Of a stretch of 64,000 nt of DNA, positions 9,059 through 17,985 are shown piece by piece. Under the pieces are notes generated by a model. That model saw only the letters and a list, made by a program, of their open reading frames with translations. It did not search any database and had not been told where the DNA came from. The number at the start of each line of letters is the position of its first letter. Position 1 is the stretch's first letter. The stretch comes from Lysobacter firmicutimachus. Lineage in GTDB: Bacteria; Pseudomonadota; Gammaproteobacteria; Xanthomonadales; Xanthomonadaceae. The translations under genes were made by a program, and so were the position numbers. The stretch spans positions 2,666,001 to 2,730,000 of the forward strand of contig NZ_JBANDL010000002.1 in assembly GCF_037027445.1 (NCBI RefSeq), given 5' to 3'.

Positions 9059-10758
9059 GAAGGGTCTGCGATAACGGTAGGGAAAGCCGCCGCGGTCGGC
9101 GCGGCGGCGGAAACGGGGGCGCCCGGGGCGAGGCGCGCGCGCAAGGCCTTCTTGTCGATCTTGCCGACCGCGGTCCGCGGCAGCTGCGCGACCACTTCGA
9201 TCCGGTCGGGCACCTTGTAGGCGGCCACGCCACGCTCGCGCACGAAACGTTGCAGCTCGCGCGGCGCCGGCGCCGGCTCGCGCAACACCACGAACGCGCA
9301 GCTCTTCTCGCCCAGCCAGCGGTCCGGCATCGCCACCAGGGCGGCGTCGAACACCGCCGGATGGGCGAGCAAATGGCTTTCGACTTCTTCCGCGGCGATC
9401 TTTTCGCCGCCGCGGTTGACCAGGTCCTTGGCCCGCCCCTCCACCACCAGATGACCGCTCGGCAGGCGGCGCACGCGGTCGCCGGTGCGATAGAAGCCGT
9501 CGACGGTGAAAGCGCGCGCGTTATGCGCCTCGGCCTTGTAGTAACCGCGGATGGTGTAAGGGCCGCGGGTCAGCAAATGCCCGACTTCGCCCTCGGCGAC
9601 CTCGACGTCTTCGTCGTCGACGATGCGGATCTCGTCGTCGTCGCTGATCGGCCGGCCCTGGCTGCCCAACACCAGCTCCGCCGGATCGTCGTCGCGGGTG
9701 TAGTTGACCAGCCCCTCGGCCATGCCGAATACCTGCTGCAGGCGGCAGCCGAAGGCCTCCGGCACGCGCCGGGCGACCTCGCCGGCCAGATGCGCGCCGC
9801 CGATCTGGATGGTGCGCAGGCTGGACAGGTCGTAGCGGCGGCGCGCGGCCGACTCCAGCCAGGCCAGCGCCAGCGCCGGCACCACCGCGGTAAGGGTGAC
9901 CCGCTCGCGCTGGATCAGTTCGAAACAGGCGTCCGCCTCGGGGCGTCGCGCCAGCACCACGCAGCCGCCGGCATCGAACACGCCCAGGGCGCCGGGCGAA
10001 CTCATCGGGAAGTTATGCGCGGCCGGAAGAGCGCACAGATAAACGCAATGCGGGTCCAGGCCGCAGATCCGGGCACTGGCGCGGACGCTGTACAGATAGT
10101 CGTCGTGAGTGCGCGGGATCAGCTTGGGCACGCCGGTGCTGCCGCCGGACAGTTGCAGAAACGCGACCTCGCCCGCATCCGGGCCATCGACCGGCTCCCC
10201 GGCCGGCAGCGGTTCGTCGTAGAGCGCGTCGAACGCGTGGAATTCCTGCGCGTCGCCGACCACGATCGCCGACTCCAGGCAAGCGTGCTCGGCCTGCAGT
10301 TCGCGCAGCATCGCCCGATAGTCGAAACCGGCTTCGCGGTCGGCGACGATCGCCGCACGGGCCTGGGCGTGGCCGACGAAGTACCCGATCTCCGCGCGCC
10401 GGTGCGCCGGCAACGCGAACACCGGCAGCGCGCCGACCCGGAACAGCGCGTAGCAAGCGACGTAATGCTCGGCCAGATTCGGCAGCTGCAACACCACCCG
10501 GTCCCGCGCCGCGATCCCCACGCGGCGCAATCCGGCGGCGAAGGCGCGCACGCGCCTGTCGAACTCCGCATACGACCAGCGGCGATCGCCGCAGACCAGC
10601 GCTGTGCGCCCGGAATGCTGCGCGGCGAGCTGCGCCAGCCGCGTGTACAGGCCGATGCCGGCCCAGTGGCCGCGTTCGCGGTAGCGTCGGGCGAATTCCG
10701 CCGGCCAGGGCACGAAGCCGTCCAGGCGATCGGGCCCATTCTCCGATGCGGCGCTCAT
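9055..10758 (-). CDS. entE: 2,3-dihydroxybenzoate-AMP ligase
   Basis: The product has 567 residues from the ATG at 10758, whose ATGA overlaps the end of entC; the frame is open much further upstream but that part lies inside ent[21 protein letters not shown] (201-220) is the adenylation A3 motif. [20 protein letters not shown] and the closing [13 protein letters not shown] provide A7-A8 and the A10 lysine. The [13 protein letters not shown] block, with Asn in place of the usual amino-acid-binding Asp, is the signature of aryl-acid ligases such as EntE, DhbE and VibE. The enzyme activates DHB as an adenylate and loads it on EntB. The protein is somewhat longer than the usual 540 residues, because of extra N- and C-terminal sequence. 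Confidence 0.95.
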   Translation of the reverse strand: MSAASENGPDRLDGFVPWPAEFARRYRERGHWAGIGLYTRLAQLAAQHSGRTALVCGDRRWSYAEFDRRVRAFAAGLRRVGIAARDRVVLQLPNLAEHYVACYALFRVGALPVFALPAHRRAEIGYFVGHAQARAAIVADREAGFDYRAMLRELQAEHACLESAIVVGDAQEFHAFDALYDEPLPAGEPVDGPDAGEVAFLQLSGGSTGVPKLIPRTHDDYLYSVRASARICGLDPHCVYLCALPAAHNFPMSSPGALGVFDAGGCVVLARRPEADACFELIQRERVTLTAVVPALALAWLESAARRRYDLSSLRTIQIGGAHLAGEVARRVPEAFGCRLQQVFGMAEGLVNYTRDDDPAELVLGSQGRPISDDDEIRIVDDEDVEVAEGEVGHLLTRGPYTIRGYYKAEAHNARAFTVDGFYRTGDRVRRLPSGHLVVEGRAKDLVNRGGEKIAAEEVESHLLAHPAVFDAALVAMPDRWLGEKSCAFVVLREPAPAPRELQRFVRERGVAAYKVPDRIEVVAQLPRTAVGKIDKKALRARLAPGAPVSAAAPTAAAFPTVIADPS

Positions 10759-12005
10759 GCCCCGCCCTCCCCCATTGCCGGCTCCACGGCGTGCGCCAGC
10801 CCCATCGCTCCCAGCATGGTCCTCAGCTTGGCGCTGGTTTCGGTCAGCTCGGCCTCCGGCTCGGACCCCGCGACGATGCCGGCGCCGGCAAACACCGTTG
10901 TCCGCTGCTCTTCGACCAGGGCGCAACGGATGGTCACCGCCCATTCGCCGTCGCCGTCGGCATCGCACCAACCGACCAGGCCGGTGAACAGTCCGCGGTC
11001 GTAGCCTTCCAGTTCGCGGATCGCGTCGCGCGCGCGCTCGGTCGGCGCGCCGCACACCGCCGGGGTCGGGTGCAGCGCCAACGCCAGGCGCAGGGAGCCG
11101 GTCGCCGGGTCTTTCAGCACGCCGTCGACCCGGGTCGACAGGTGCCACATGGTCGGCGTCGCCAGCAACGACGGCATCGGCGGCACTCGCAACTCGCGGC
11201 AATACGGCGCCAGATTCGCCGCCACCGCCTCGACCACCAGGGCGTGCTCGTGCAGGTCCTTGGCCGATTCCAGCAAACCGCGGGCACGGCGCGCATCTTC
11301 GTCGGGATCGGCGGCGCGCGGAATCGACCCGGCCAACGGATTGGACACGATGCGCGCCCCGCGCTTGGCCAGCAGCAACTCCGGGCTCGAGCCGATCAGG
11401 CAAGCCGGCGCCCCTTGCAACGCGGCCAGGTCCATGGCGAAGGTGTACGCCGAAGGCGCACGCGCCAGCAGTTGCGCCAACAACTGCGGTACGTCCACTC
11501 GCGCGCCGATGCGCAGGCTGCGCGACATCACCACCTTGCGCAACGCGCCGTCGCGGATCTGCGCCAGCGAGCGTTCGACGTTGCGCTTGAACTGGGCCGG
11601 CGCCGGCACCGGCTCGATCGCCGGCCGCGCGCGCGCTTCGCCGCCGGGCACGGCGCTGAGCGCCGCTCCGCGATGGCGCGCGCGTCCGGCCGCGAACACC
11701 GCCTGGGTCGGCAACCACAACCGCGCGCCCTGGCTGCGGTCGAACGGCACCGCGCCGAGCAAAGGCAAACGGCCGTGTTCGATCGCGATGTCGGCCAGCA
11801 GGCCTTCGGCGGCGCCGGCGAGATCCTCGTCGATGGCGCGGCCGAGCGGCGCGAGCAGGCCGCGCGCGTGCAGTTGTTGCTGCGACGAGGAAAACAGCGA
11901 GTCCTGCGCCTGATAGCCGGACAACAACGGTGGCGCAGCGACGGTCGCTTGCGCCGAAACGGGAGCGGAATCCTGACGCGCCAGTCCATTGGCTTCGCCG
12001 ATCAT
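10755..12005 (-). CDS. entC: Isochorismate synthase
   Basis: The product has 416 residues if it begins at the ATG at 12005 ([11 protein letters not shown]). The open frame extends to 12281, but that extension is Arg-rich, unlike any EntC. The C-terminal chorismate-binding domain is clear: [72 protein letters not shown] and [15 protein letters not shown]. The enzyme converts chorismate to isochorismate, the first committed step of DHB formation. It is the first gene of the operon, so the promoter must lie in the 326-base gap upstream. I could not identify a convincing Fur box there. Confidence 0.95.
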   Translation of the reverse strand: MIGEANGLARQDSAPVSAQATVAAPPLLSGYQAQDSLFSSSQQQLHARGLLAPLGRAIDEDLAGAAEGLLADIAIEHGRLPLLGAVPFDRSQGARLWLPTQAVFAAGRARHRGAALSAVPGGEARARPAIEPVPAPAQFKRNVERSLAQIRDGALRKVVMSRSLRIGARVDVPQLLAQLLARAPSAYTFAMDLAALQGAPACLIGSSPELLLAKRGARIVSNPLAGSIPRAADPDEDARRARGLLESAKDLHEHALVVEAVAANLAPYCRELRVPPMPSLLATPTMWHLSTRVDGVLKDPATGSLRLALALHPTPAVCGAPTERARDAIRELEGYDRGLFTGLVGWCDADGDGEWAVTIRCALVEEQRTTVFAGAGIVAGSEPEAELTETSAKLRTMLGAMGLAHAVEPAMGEGGA

Positions 12006-12331
12006 GGCGCGCCTCCGCAGGCGGCGGCGACAAGGTGGGACGTGTGCGGCCGCGGAAGCGCGCGCGCAAGGACACGGACTGGCGCGATATGCGCGCCGCG
12101 AGAGGATTTCACGGAAGCACCTGCAAGCTCTGGGAGAGGGGCGAGCTTGCGGGCGCGGGCGCCGGCTGGCTGAGAGACGGCCGCAACAGCGCCGTCGAGT
12201 GCCGGATAAAGTAAGCGCAGCGGGCGGCGTTGGCAAGGCGAAGCGCGCGCGCTTCGCTGCGAGTTGTGTGCTGCGCCGCACGGTCCGGAACGACCGTGCG
12301 GCATCGCATTGCGTGCGATCGTGCGCGGCGA
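12006..12331 (-). promoter_or_regulatory. Intergenic region upstream of the siderophore operon
   Basis: This 326-base gap separates entC from the glucanase gene, both on the minus strand. It must hold the siderophore promoter. A CTTTATCC stretch near 12205-12212 (minus strand) could be part of a -10 region, but it is weak. No 19-base Fur-type inverted repeat is visible. A strong hairpin is present at 12275-12302. I see no credible reading frame of its own. Confidence 0.4.
12275..12302 (-). terminator. Perfect 11-bp hairpin after the glucanase gene
   Basis: GCCGCACGGTC (12275-12285) pairs perfectly with GACCGTGCGGC (12292-12302) around a 6-base loop. It begins about 30 bases after the glucanase stop codon. 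No T-run follows on the minus strand, so it may be a transcript-end stabiliser or a factor-dependent terminator rather than an intrinsic one. Confidence 0.5.
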
Positions 12332-13681
12332 TCAGTAGTCCTGGTAGTAGACGTTGTCGACGAAGACGTCGACGTTGCTGCCCGGCGGATCGGCCGCGAG
12401 CATGAACATCTGCTTCAAGGCGCGCAGATCCAGATCATGGAAAGCGCTGAATGGAATACTGACCTCGTGCCAGCGGCCGTCGCGCACCAGCCCGTACTGC
12501 TGGCCGCCCGGAGCGAACACGATCCAACTGTCGCCGAAGGAGCTGTTGAGGCCGATCTTGAAGCTGTTCGTCGCGGTGGTGCGCATATGGAACTTGAGCC
12601 GGCCGTTGCCGAAACGGCTCAGGTTGCGATAGCCGGTATACACCCCGAGGCCGTACCAGGCGCCGGCGTTGGCGCGGAACGCCATCGACTGGCTGCCCTC
12701 GTAGGCCGGCGCGGCGATCGGCGTCAGGTTGTTCCACAGATACAGTTCCGCGTCGCGGCCGTAGTTCAGACGCGCGTTCATATCGCCGCGCTCGGTGTAC
12801 ACGCCGAATTTGCCCGCCGGCGCTTCGGCGCCGGTGTAGAGCTCGCTGCCCGGGTTCTGGTACAGGCGGATGTAGTCGATTTCCATCCTGCCCGGCAGCG
12901 GCGCGCTGATGCCGGCATTGGACAGGATGCCGGTATAGCTGCCGCCGACGGCCAGGTTCAACAGCAGAAAGTGCTGTTGGTGAAACTCGTGCAGCGACGC
13001 ACCTTCGATGTCGGAAATCGCGAATTCGAAGAACTGCCGGCCGTCGACCGACACGCGGATGAACTGCGGGTCCCAGGTCATGCGGTACACGTGGAAACCG
13101 CCGGCGAGGTCCGACGCGCTGTCGTAGTCGCGGCCGTAATCGGCCTGCGAACCGCGGTAGTCCCAATGCACCGCCGCGCCGACACGGCGATTGGTCAAGC
13201 CGGCGCCGATCGCCGCGGCCGAGCCCATCTCCATCAGGTCGATTTCGCCGCGCGCCGGCCAGTTGCCGACCGTGCCCAGCATCCAGTACGCCGGCCACAG
13301 GCCGTTGCGCAGGTCCGGCACCTTGATCCGCGCCTCCAACGTGCCGTATTTGAAGTGCAGGCGACCTTCGGTCTTGAGTCGCGCCGACGTGAAACCGCGG
13401 CTGCCGAAGGCCTCCCGCCGCGCTTCGATCACCAGGCGACCGTTCTCGATCCGCGCATTCTCCGGCCGGCTGGTGTAGTACTGCAGCTCGCTGTTGCCCC
13501 AGCCGCACAGGCCGATCTGGCAGCCGTCGCCGACGTCGTAGGTCCAGCGGTTGCGGTCGATGGCCGGGCCGTTGAATTCGTCCTGCCAGACCAGGGTCTG
13601 CGCGGCGGCCGGCGACGGTGCGCAGACGGCGCCGAACAGCGATGCCAGCAAGGCCGAAGATGCGAAGCGTACGAGGTTCAT
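12332..13681 (-). CDS. Secreted GH16 beta-1,3-glucanase with C-terminal beta-sandwich domain
   Basis: The product has 449 residues. An N-terminal Sec signal peptide (hydrophobic stretch LLASLFGAVCAPSPAAA, cleavage after AAA-Q region near 27) is followed by TLVWQDEFNG, the usual start of GH16 laminarinases. The catalytic motif GEIDLMEMG gives Glu146, Asp148 and Glu151. WPAYWMLGTVGNWPARG precedes it and HVYRMTWDPQFIRVSVDG follows. After about residue 290 a second domain of roughly 150 residues (VYTERGDMNARLNYG to DVFVDNVYYQDY) looks like a carbohydrate-binding beta-sandwich of the CBM11/ExoP-like type. Beta-1,3-glucanases of this kind attack fungal cell walls and are well known from Lysobacter. 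A LacI-type operator lies 65 bases upstream of the start. Confidence 0.93.
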   Translation of the reverse strand: MNLVRFASSALLASLFGAVCAPSPAAAQTLVWQDEFNGPAIDRNRWTYDVGDGCQIGLCGWGNSELQYYTSRPENARIENGRLVIEARREAFGSRGFTSARLKTEGRLHFKYGTLEARIKVPDLRNGLWPAYWMLGTVGNWPARGEIDLMEMGSAAAIGAGLTNRRVGAAVHWDYRGSQADYGRDYDSASDLAGGFHVYRMTWDPQFIRVSVDGRQFFEFAISDIEGASLHEFHQQHFLLLNLAVGGSYTGILSNAGISAPLPGRMEIDYIRLYQNPGSELYTGAEAPAGKFGVYTERGDMNARLNYGRDAELYLWNNLTPIAAPAYEGSQSMAFRANAGAWYGLGVYTGYRNLSRFGNGRLKFHMRTTATNSFKIGLNSSFGDSWIVFAPGGQQYGLVRDGRWHEVSIPFSAFHDLDLRALKQMFMLAADPPGSNVDVFVDNVYYQDY

Positions 13682-13745
13682 GGGCGGACTCTCCTGCAGC
13701 CAGTGGGGGCGTCTGCCGCGGCAGACCGGCCGAATGTCCTCGCTA

Positions 13746-13759
13746 TGACAGCGCTGTCA
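13746..13759. promoter_or_regulatory. LacI-family-type operator, perfect 14-bp palindrome
   Basis: TGACAGCGCTGTCA is a perfect palindrome with the central CG pair that LacI-family repressors contact. It lies 65 bases upstream of the glucanase ATG. Sugar-responsive LacI regulators in gammaproteobacteria recognise sites of this form. The regulator itself is not in the window. Confidence 0.65.
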
Positions 13760-13944
13760 ACGGCTGAGGCCGCTTACCGCGGCGCGGATGCGCCGGATTG
13801 CCGGCCGGGTTCACGCTTCCGGTGTGGCCGGCGTGCGGCTGCGCTGCTCCGCGTGCTGCAGGACAGCACCCGCCGGCGTCGCGCCGGGCTCGCGGATCGG
13901 ACGCGGACGGCGATAATCGGGCTTTGCTTCCGGTCCCGGCCCGC

Positions 13945-15441
13945 ATGCCCCTGTCGCGCCTGCTGCTACGTACGCTCCTGCCCGCCGTCTTGCTGTGCGC
14001 CGCCCTGCCCGGCCGCGCCTTGGACCTGCCGCAGCGCTGGGTCCATGGCGCCGCCGGCGAACCCACCCTGCAAGTACAGGCCGCCGCACCGGGGCTATGG
14101 GTGCTGCGCCAGTCCAAGCGCTCCAATTTCGAGGCGCCGTTCCTGTATCTGATCGCCGGCGAACGCCGCGCCCTGCTGCTGGACAGCGGCGCCGAACCCG
14201 TCGCCGGCAGCGATCTCCCGTTGCGTGCCACCGTCGACGCATTGCTCGCTCAATGGCAGCGCGAACACGGCCGCGGCGAAACCTTGCCGCTGGTCGTCGC
14301 GCACACCCATTCGCATCGCGACCACACGCACGGCGACGCCGCTTTCCGCGATCGCCCGCAAACCCATGTCGTCGGCCGTTCCGTCGAGGAAGTCGCCGCG
14401 TTCTTCGGCCTGACGCGTTGGCCCGAAGGCGAGGCCGGGTTCGACCTCGGCGGCCGCGAACTGCGCGTGCTGCCGCTGCCGGGGCACGACCCGGCGCATA
14501 TCGCGGTCTACGATCCGCCCACCCGCAGCCTGTTCAGCGGCGACAGCCTGTATCCGGGACTGCTGACCGTGCGCGATCTGAACGCCTACCGCGCCAGCGC
14601 GGCGCGCCTGGAGGCATTCGCCCGCCGCCGGCCGGTCGCGCAGGTCCTGGGCGCGCACGTCGAGATGAGCGCCCGCCCCGGCGAGTTGTATCCGATCGGC
14701 ACGGCATTGCAGCCGGACGAGCACGGCCTGGCGCTGGACGGTGCGGTCCTGCGCCGCTGGCGGGCCGATGTCGAGGGGCTCGGCGATTTCCTCCACCAGG
14801 ACACGCGCGCTCAGTACGCCTTCGCCCGCGTGCCCCACGCCGGCGAGTTCGCCGATGCGCCCAACACCCACGGCATGCTGGTGGCCGGGGTCGATACGGT
14901 CTATCTCTCGCATCTGCCGATGCTGCATTCGCCGCACGACTACCAGTTGATCTTCGAGGCCGAACTGCCGGCGCAAGCGCTGGCGTCGTACCGCGACGAC
15001 GCCGGCCGCCACCCGCAGGACTACTACACCCTGGCGCCGAGCGAGCGCTGGGCGCTGGTGCAGACGATCAAGCCCGAAGCGCGCTTCCGCGCCGACCTCT
15101 ATCGCGGCCATTTCGAACGCGACGGGACGCCGATCGCGCGCGAGGTGGAAGTGACGGTGCGCCGGATCGTGCATTTCCGCCGCTTCGAACCCGGCCGCAG
15201 GCCCGACCCCGGCGCCTGGATCGCCTTTGGCCGCGGCCGCGAACGCTTCCTGGCCCATCGCATCGAAGGCGCTCCGGACATGGACCAGATCGTCCGCATC
15301 GACGGCGATGCGGCGCCGGAAGGCCAGACGCTACGCCGTCCGCAGGCGCGCGGCAGCGGCGAGTTGCGGGTCGGCGACGGCATCGGCCGGGGCCGGGTCG
15401 AGCGCGTGCTGTACACCGAATACGGCGATCTGGCGCGGTGA
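13945..15441 (+). CDS. Exported metallo-beta-lactamase-fold hydrolase with extra C-terminal domain
   Basis: The product has 498 residues from the ATG at 13945; the upstream open extension lacks a signal peptide and is compositionally unlike the rest. Residues 1-25 are a Sec signal peptide (LLLRTLLPAVLLCAALPGRA). The metallo-beta-lactamase domain follows, with VVAHTHSHRDHTHGD giving His122, His124, Asp126, His127, then LPLPGHDPAHIAVYD and LFSGDSLYPG; it ends near residue 285. The remaining 200 residues form a second region with THGMLVAGVDTVYLSHLPML and HSPHDYQLIFEAEL, rich in His and Asp. I recognise that region only as a conserved unknown block, not as a known enzyme. The substrate is unknown. 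Confidence 0.85.
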   Translation: MPLSRLLLRTLLPAVLLCAALPGRALDLPQRWVHGAAGEPTLQVQAAAPGLWVLRQSKRSNFEAPFLYLIAGERRALLLDSGAEPVAGSDLPLRATVDALLAQWQREHGRGETLPLVVAHTHSHRDHTHGDAAFRDRPQTHVVGRSVEEVAAFFGLTRWPEGEAGFDLGGRELRVLPLPGHDPAHIAVYDPPTRSLFSGDSLYPGLLTVRDLNAYRASAARLEAFARRRPVAQVLGAHVEMSARPGELYPIGTALQPDEHGLALDGAVLRRWRADVEGLGDFLHQDTRAQYAFARVPHAGEFADAPNTHGMLVAGVDTVYLSHLPMLHSPHDYQLIFEAELPAQALASYRDDAGRHPQDYYTLAPSERWALVQTIKPEARFRADLYRGHFERDGTPIAREVEVTVRRIVHFRRFEPGRRPDPGAWIAFGRGRERFLAHRIEGAPDMDQIVRIDGDAAPEGQTLRRPQARGSGELRVGDGIGRGRVERVLYTEYGDLAR

Positions 15442-15458
15442 GGGGCGCGACCCGCGGC

Positions 15459-15489
15459 TTGACCTTCCCACGTGGGAAGGTTGCATGCT
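15459..15489 (+). promoter_or_regulatory. MerR/CueR-type copper promoter and operator
   Basis: ACCTTCCCACGTGGGAAGGT (15462-15481) is a perfect inverted repeat of the CueR/HmrR type. It sits between a -35 TTGACC (15459-15464) and a -10-like CATGCT (15484-15489), with a 19-base spacer. This over-long spacer with the dyad inside it is the hallmark of MerR-family activated promoters. It lies 83 bases upstream of copL. Confidence 0.85.
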
Positions 15490-15571
15490 GCATCGCGCGG
15501 ACCCATCGGCAGCGGCTTGAAACCCGGCGGCCGCTGCACCATTCTGTGCCCCGCCCTCCTGTCGGCGTTTC

Positions 15572-15997
15572 ATGACTCTGTATTCGCTCCTGTTGCGCGT
15601 GCTGCTGGTCGTCGCCCTGAGCCTGAACGGCTATGCGGCGGCGGCCATGTCCGTGAGCGGAGCGCATGCCATGCATGCCGCCCCCGACCGCGCCGTCGCG
15701 CTGGCCGCGACCGGATCGGCGGCGGACGACGCTTCAAGCGATTGCCATGGCCGCGAACGGGCGACCGATTCCGCACCGGCCCTCGCCCCCGAATCGCCGG
15801 CGCCCGACCGCGGCCCGCCGACCGACGACTGTTGCGGCAAAGCCTTGTGCCAGTGCGACTGCCTGCAAGCCGCCGCGATCGTCCGCATCGCTCTGCCCCT
15901 GCCGGCGCCGCTGGCCGCCGCGCGCCCGGCGCCGGCGCCGGACACGGTTGCGCCCGACGCCGGCTCGAACCGCCTGATCCGACCTCCCATCGCCTGA
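15572..15997 (+). CDS. copL: CopL-family metal-binding regulatory protein
   Basis: The product has 141 residues. An N-terminal hydrophobic segment (LLLRVLLVVALSLNGYAAAAM) looks like a signal peptide. His, Met and Cys are scattered through the mature part (AHAMHAAP, DCHGRE) and concentrated in DDCCGKALCQCDCLQ near residues 85-99. The composition and the position directly before copA fit CopL, which is needed for copper-responsive expression of copAB in Xanthomonas. Whether it acts as a protein, a leader peptide or a copper chelator is not settled by sequence. It is the first gene after the CueR-type promoter. Confidence 0.8.
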   Translation: MTLYSLLLRVLLVVALSLNGYAAAAMSVSGAHAMHAAPDRAVALAATGSAADDASSDCHGRERATDSAPALAPESPAPDRGPPTDDCCGKALCQCDCLQAAAIVRIALPLPAPLAAARPAPAPDTVAPDAGSNRLIRPPIA

Positions 15998-16161
15998 GTC
16001 CTTCGCCGGAGCTCGCGCTCCGCTGACCGGCATCGCCGCGCGCCTCCCGCGTGCGCGCCTGCCGCGACTGTCCGTGGCCGCTGCGCCCCTTGCGCGTGCC
16101 GCTTGCCCGGACCCGAACGCTTCGCGACACTGCTCGCGACGCTTCCCGCAAGGAAGGTCTC

Positions 16162-17985
16162 ATGAACCGATATCCCCGTCTCGGCGGCAACGACGCCGCG
16201 CATCCGCCCGACGCCAGCCGGCGCCGCTTCGTCACCGGCCTCGCCGTCGGCGGCCTCGTCGCCGGCAGCGGCTTGTGGCGCCACGCCGCGGCCGCGCCGC
16301 TGGCCGGCGCGCCGCAGGTGCTCAGCGGCACCGAATTCGACCTGTCGATCGGCGCCGCGCCGGTCGATTTCACCGGCCGCGTGCGCAGCGCGATCACCGT
16401 CAACGGCAGCCTGCCGGCGCCGCTGCTGCGCTGGCGCGAAGGCGACACCGTGACCCTGCGCGTCGCCAACCGCCTGCGCGAGGGCATGACCTCGATCCAT
16501 TGGCACGGGCTGATCCTGCCGGCCAACATGGACGGCGTGCCAGGACTCAGCTTCGACGGCATCCGCCCGGGCGAGAGCTATGTCTACCGGTTCAAGGTCG
16601 GCCAATCCGGCACCTACTGGTACCACAGCCATTCCCTGTTCCAGGAACAGGCCGGCCTGTACGGCGCGATCGTGATCGACCCGCGCGAACCGGCGCCGTT
16701 CCGCTACGACCGCGAGCACGTGCTGCTGTTGTCGGACTGGACCGACCTGGACCCGGCGGCGCTGTTCCGCCGGCTCAAGAAGATGTCGAGCTACGACAAC
16801 TACTACAAGCGCACCGTCGGCGATTTTCTCCGCGACGCGGGCGAGCGCGGTCTGCGCGAGACCCTGCGCGACCGCGGCGAATGGGGACGGATGCGCATGA
16901 CCCCGACCGACCTGTCCGATGTCAACGGCCACACCTACACCTATCTGCTCAACGGCCGCACGCCGGCCGGCAACTGGACCGGCCTGTTCCGGCCCGGCGA
17001 GAAGGTGCTGCTGCGTTTCGTCAACGGCTCGGCGATGACCTACTTCGACGTGCGCATTCCGGGGCTGAAGATGACCGTGGTCGCCGCCGACGGCCAGTAC
17101 ATCCACCCGGTCACGGTCGACGAATTCCGCATCGCCGTGGCCGAGACCTTCGACGTGCTGGTCGAACCCAGCGGCCAGGACGCCTACACCATCTTCTGCC
17201 AGGACAACGCCCGCACCGGTTATGTACGCGGCACCCTGGCGGTGCGCGAGGGCCTGCAGGCCGAAGTGCCGCGCAACGATCCACGGCCGTTGCTGACCAT
17301 GGACGACATGGGCCACGGCGGCATGGGTCACGGCGGCCACGACATGGGCGGCATGAAGGGCATGGAAGGCGGTTGCGGCGCCAACATGGGCCACGGCGGA
17401 GGGACCAAGGGCATGGAAGGCGGCTGCGGCGCGAACATGGGCGGCGGCGCTCACGCCCAGCACGGCGCCGCGGCGGCGCCCCAGGGCGACCCGCGCCTGA
17501 TCGACATGCGTGCGATGAGCGTGGCGCCCAAGCTCGACGACCCCGGCATCGGCCTGCGCGGCAACGGCCGCAAGGTGCTGACCTATGCCGACATGCGCAG
17601 CCTGTTCGACGATCCCGACGGGCGCGAGCCCGGCCGCGAGATCGAGCTGCACCTGACCGGCCACATGGAAAAGTTCGCCTGGTCCTTCGACGGGCAGAAG
17701 TTCGAAGGCGCCGAGCCGATCCGCATGACCTACGGCGAGCGCCTGCGGGTGGTGCTGGTCAACGACACCATGATGACTCACCCGATCCACCTGCACGGCC
17801 TGTGGAGCGACCTGGAGAACGAGCGCGGCGAATTCCACCTGCGCAAACACACCATCGACATGCCGCCCGGCACGCGCCGCAGTTACCGCGTGCGCGCCGA
17901 TGCGCTCGGCCGCTGGGCCTACCACTGCCACCTGCTCTACCACATGGAAGCCGGGATGATGCGCGAAGTGAGGGTCGAAGAATGA
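16162..17985 (+). CDS. copA: Copper resistance multicopper oxidase CopA
   Basis: The product has 607 residues from the ATG at 16162, preceded by AAGGAAGG. The N-terminus has a Tat signal (SRRRFVTGLAVGGLVAGSG). The copper-binding sites are all present: SIHWHGLILPANMDG, GTYWYHSHSLFQEQ, MTHPIHLHGLWSD and WAYHCHLLYHMEAGMM. Between about residues 385 and 435 is a Met/His/Gly-rich insert with repeated MGHGG and MKGMEGGCGANMG units. The protein is a periplasmic oxidase that oxidises Cu(I) to Cu(II) and sequesters copper. It lies 164 bases after copL, and its stop overlaps the copB start by ATGA. Confidence 0.96.
   Translation: MNRYPRLGGNDAAHPPDASRRRFVTGLAVGGLVAGSGLWRHAAAAPLAGAPQVLSGTEFDLSIGAAPVDFTGRVRSAITVNGSLPAPLLRWREGDTVTLRVANRLREGMTSIHWHGLILPANMDGVPGLSFDGIRPGESYVYRFKVGQSGTYWYHSHSLFQEQAGLYGAIVIDPREPAPFRYDREHVLLLSDWTDLDPAALFRRLKKMSSYDNYYKRTVGDFLRDAGERGLRETLRDRGEWGRMRMTPTDLSDVNGHTYTYLLNGRTPAGNWTGLFRPGEKVLLRFVNGSAMTYFDVRIPGLKMTVVAADGQYIHPVTVDEFRIAVAETFDVLVEPSGQDAYTIFCQDNARTGYVRGTLAVREGLQAEVPRNDPRPLLTMDDMGHGGMGHGGHDMGGMKGMEGGCGANMGHGGGTKGMEGGCGANMGGGAHAQHGAAAAPQGDPRLIDMRAMSVAPKLDDPGIGLRGNGRKVLTYADMRSLFDDPDGREPGREIELHLTGHMEKFAWSFDGQKFEGAEPIRMTYGERLRVVLVNDTMMTHPIHLHGLWSDLENERGEFHLRKHTIDMPPGTRRSYRVRADALGRWAYHCHLLYHMEAGMMREVRVEE

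Noticed and set aside
10759..12075. Upstream extension of the entE frame
   Set aside because: The extension overlaps entC completely and is an Arg/Gly-rich shadow frame. The ATG at 10758 overlaps the entC stop by ATGA and gives a normal EntE N-terminus.
12195..12230. Fur box upstream of entC, suggested by a GGATAAAGTAAGC stretch
   Set aside because: It is not an inverted repeat and matches the Fur consensus too poorly.
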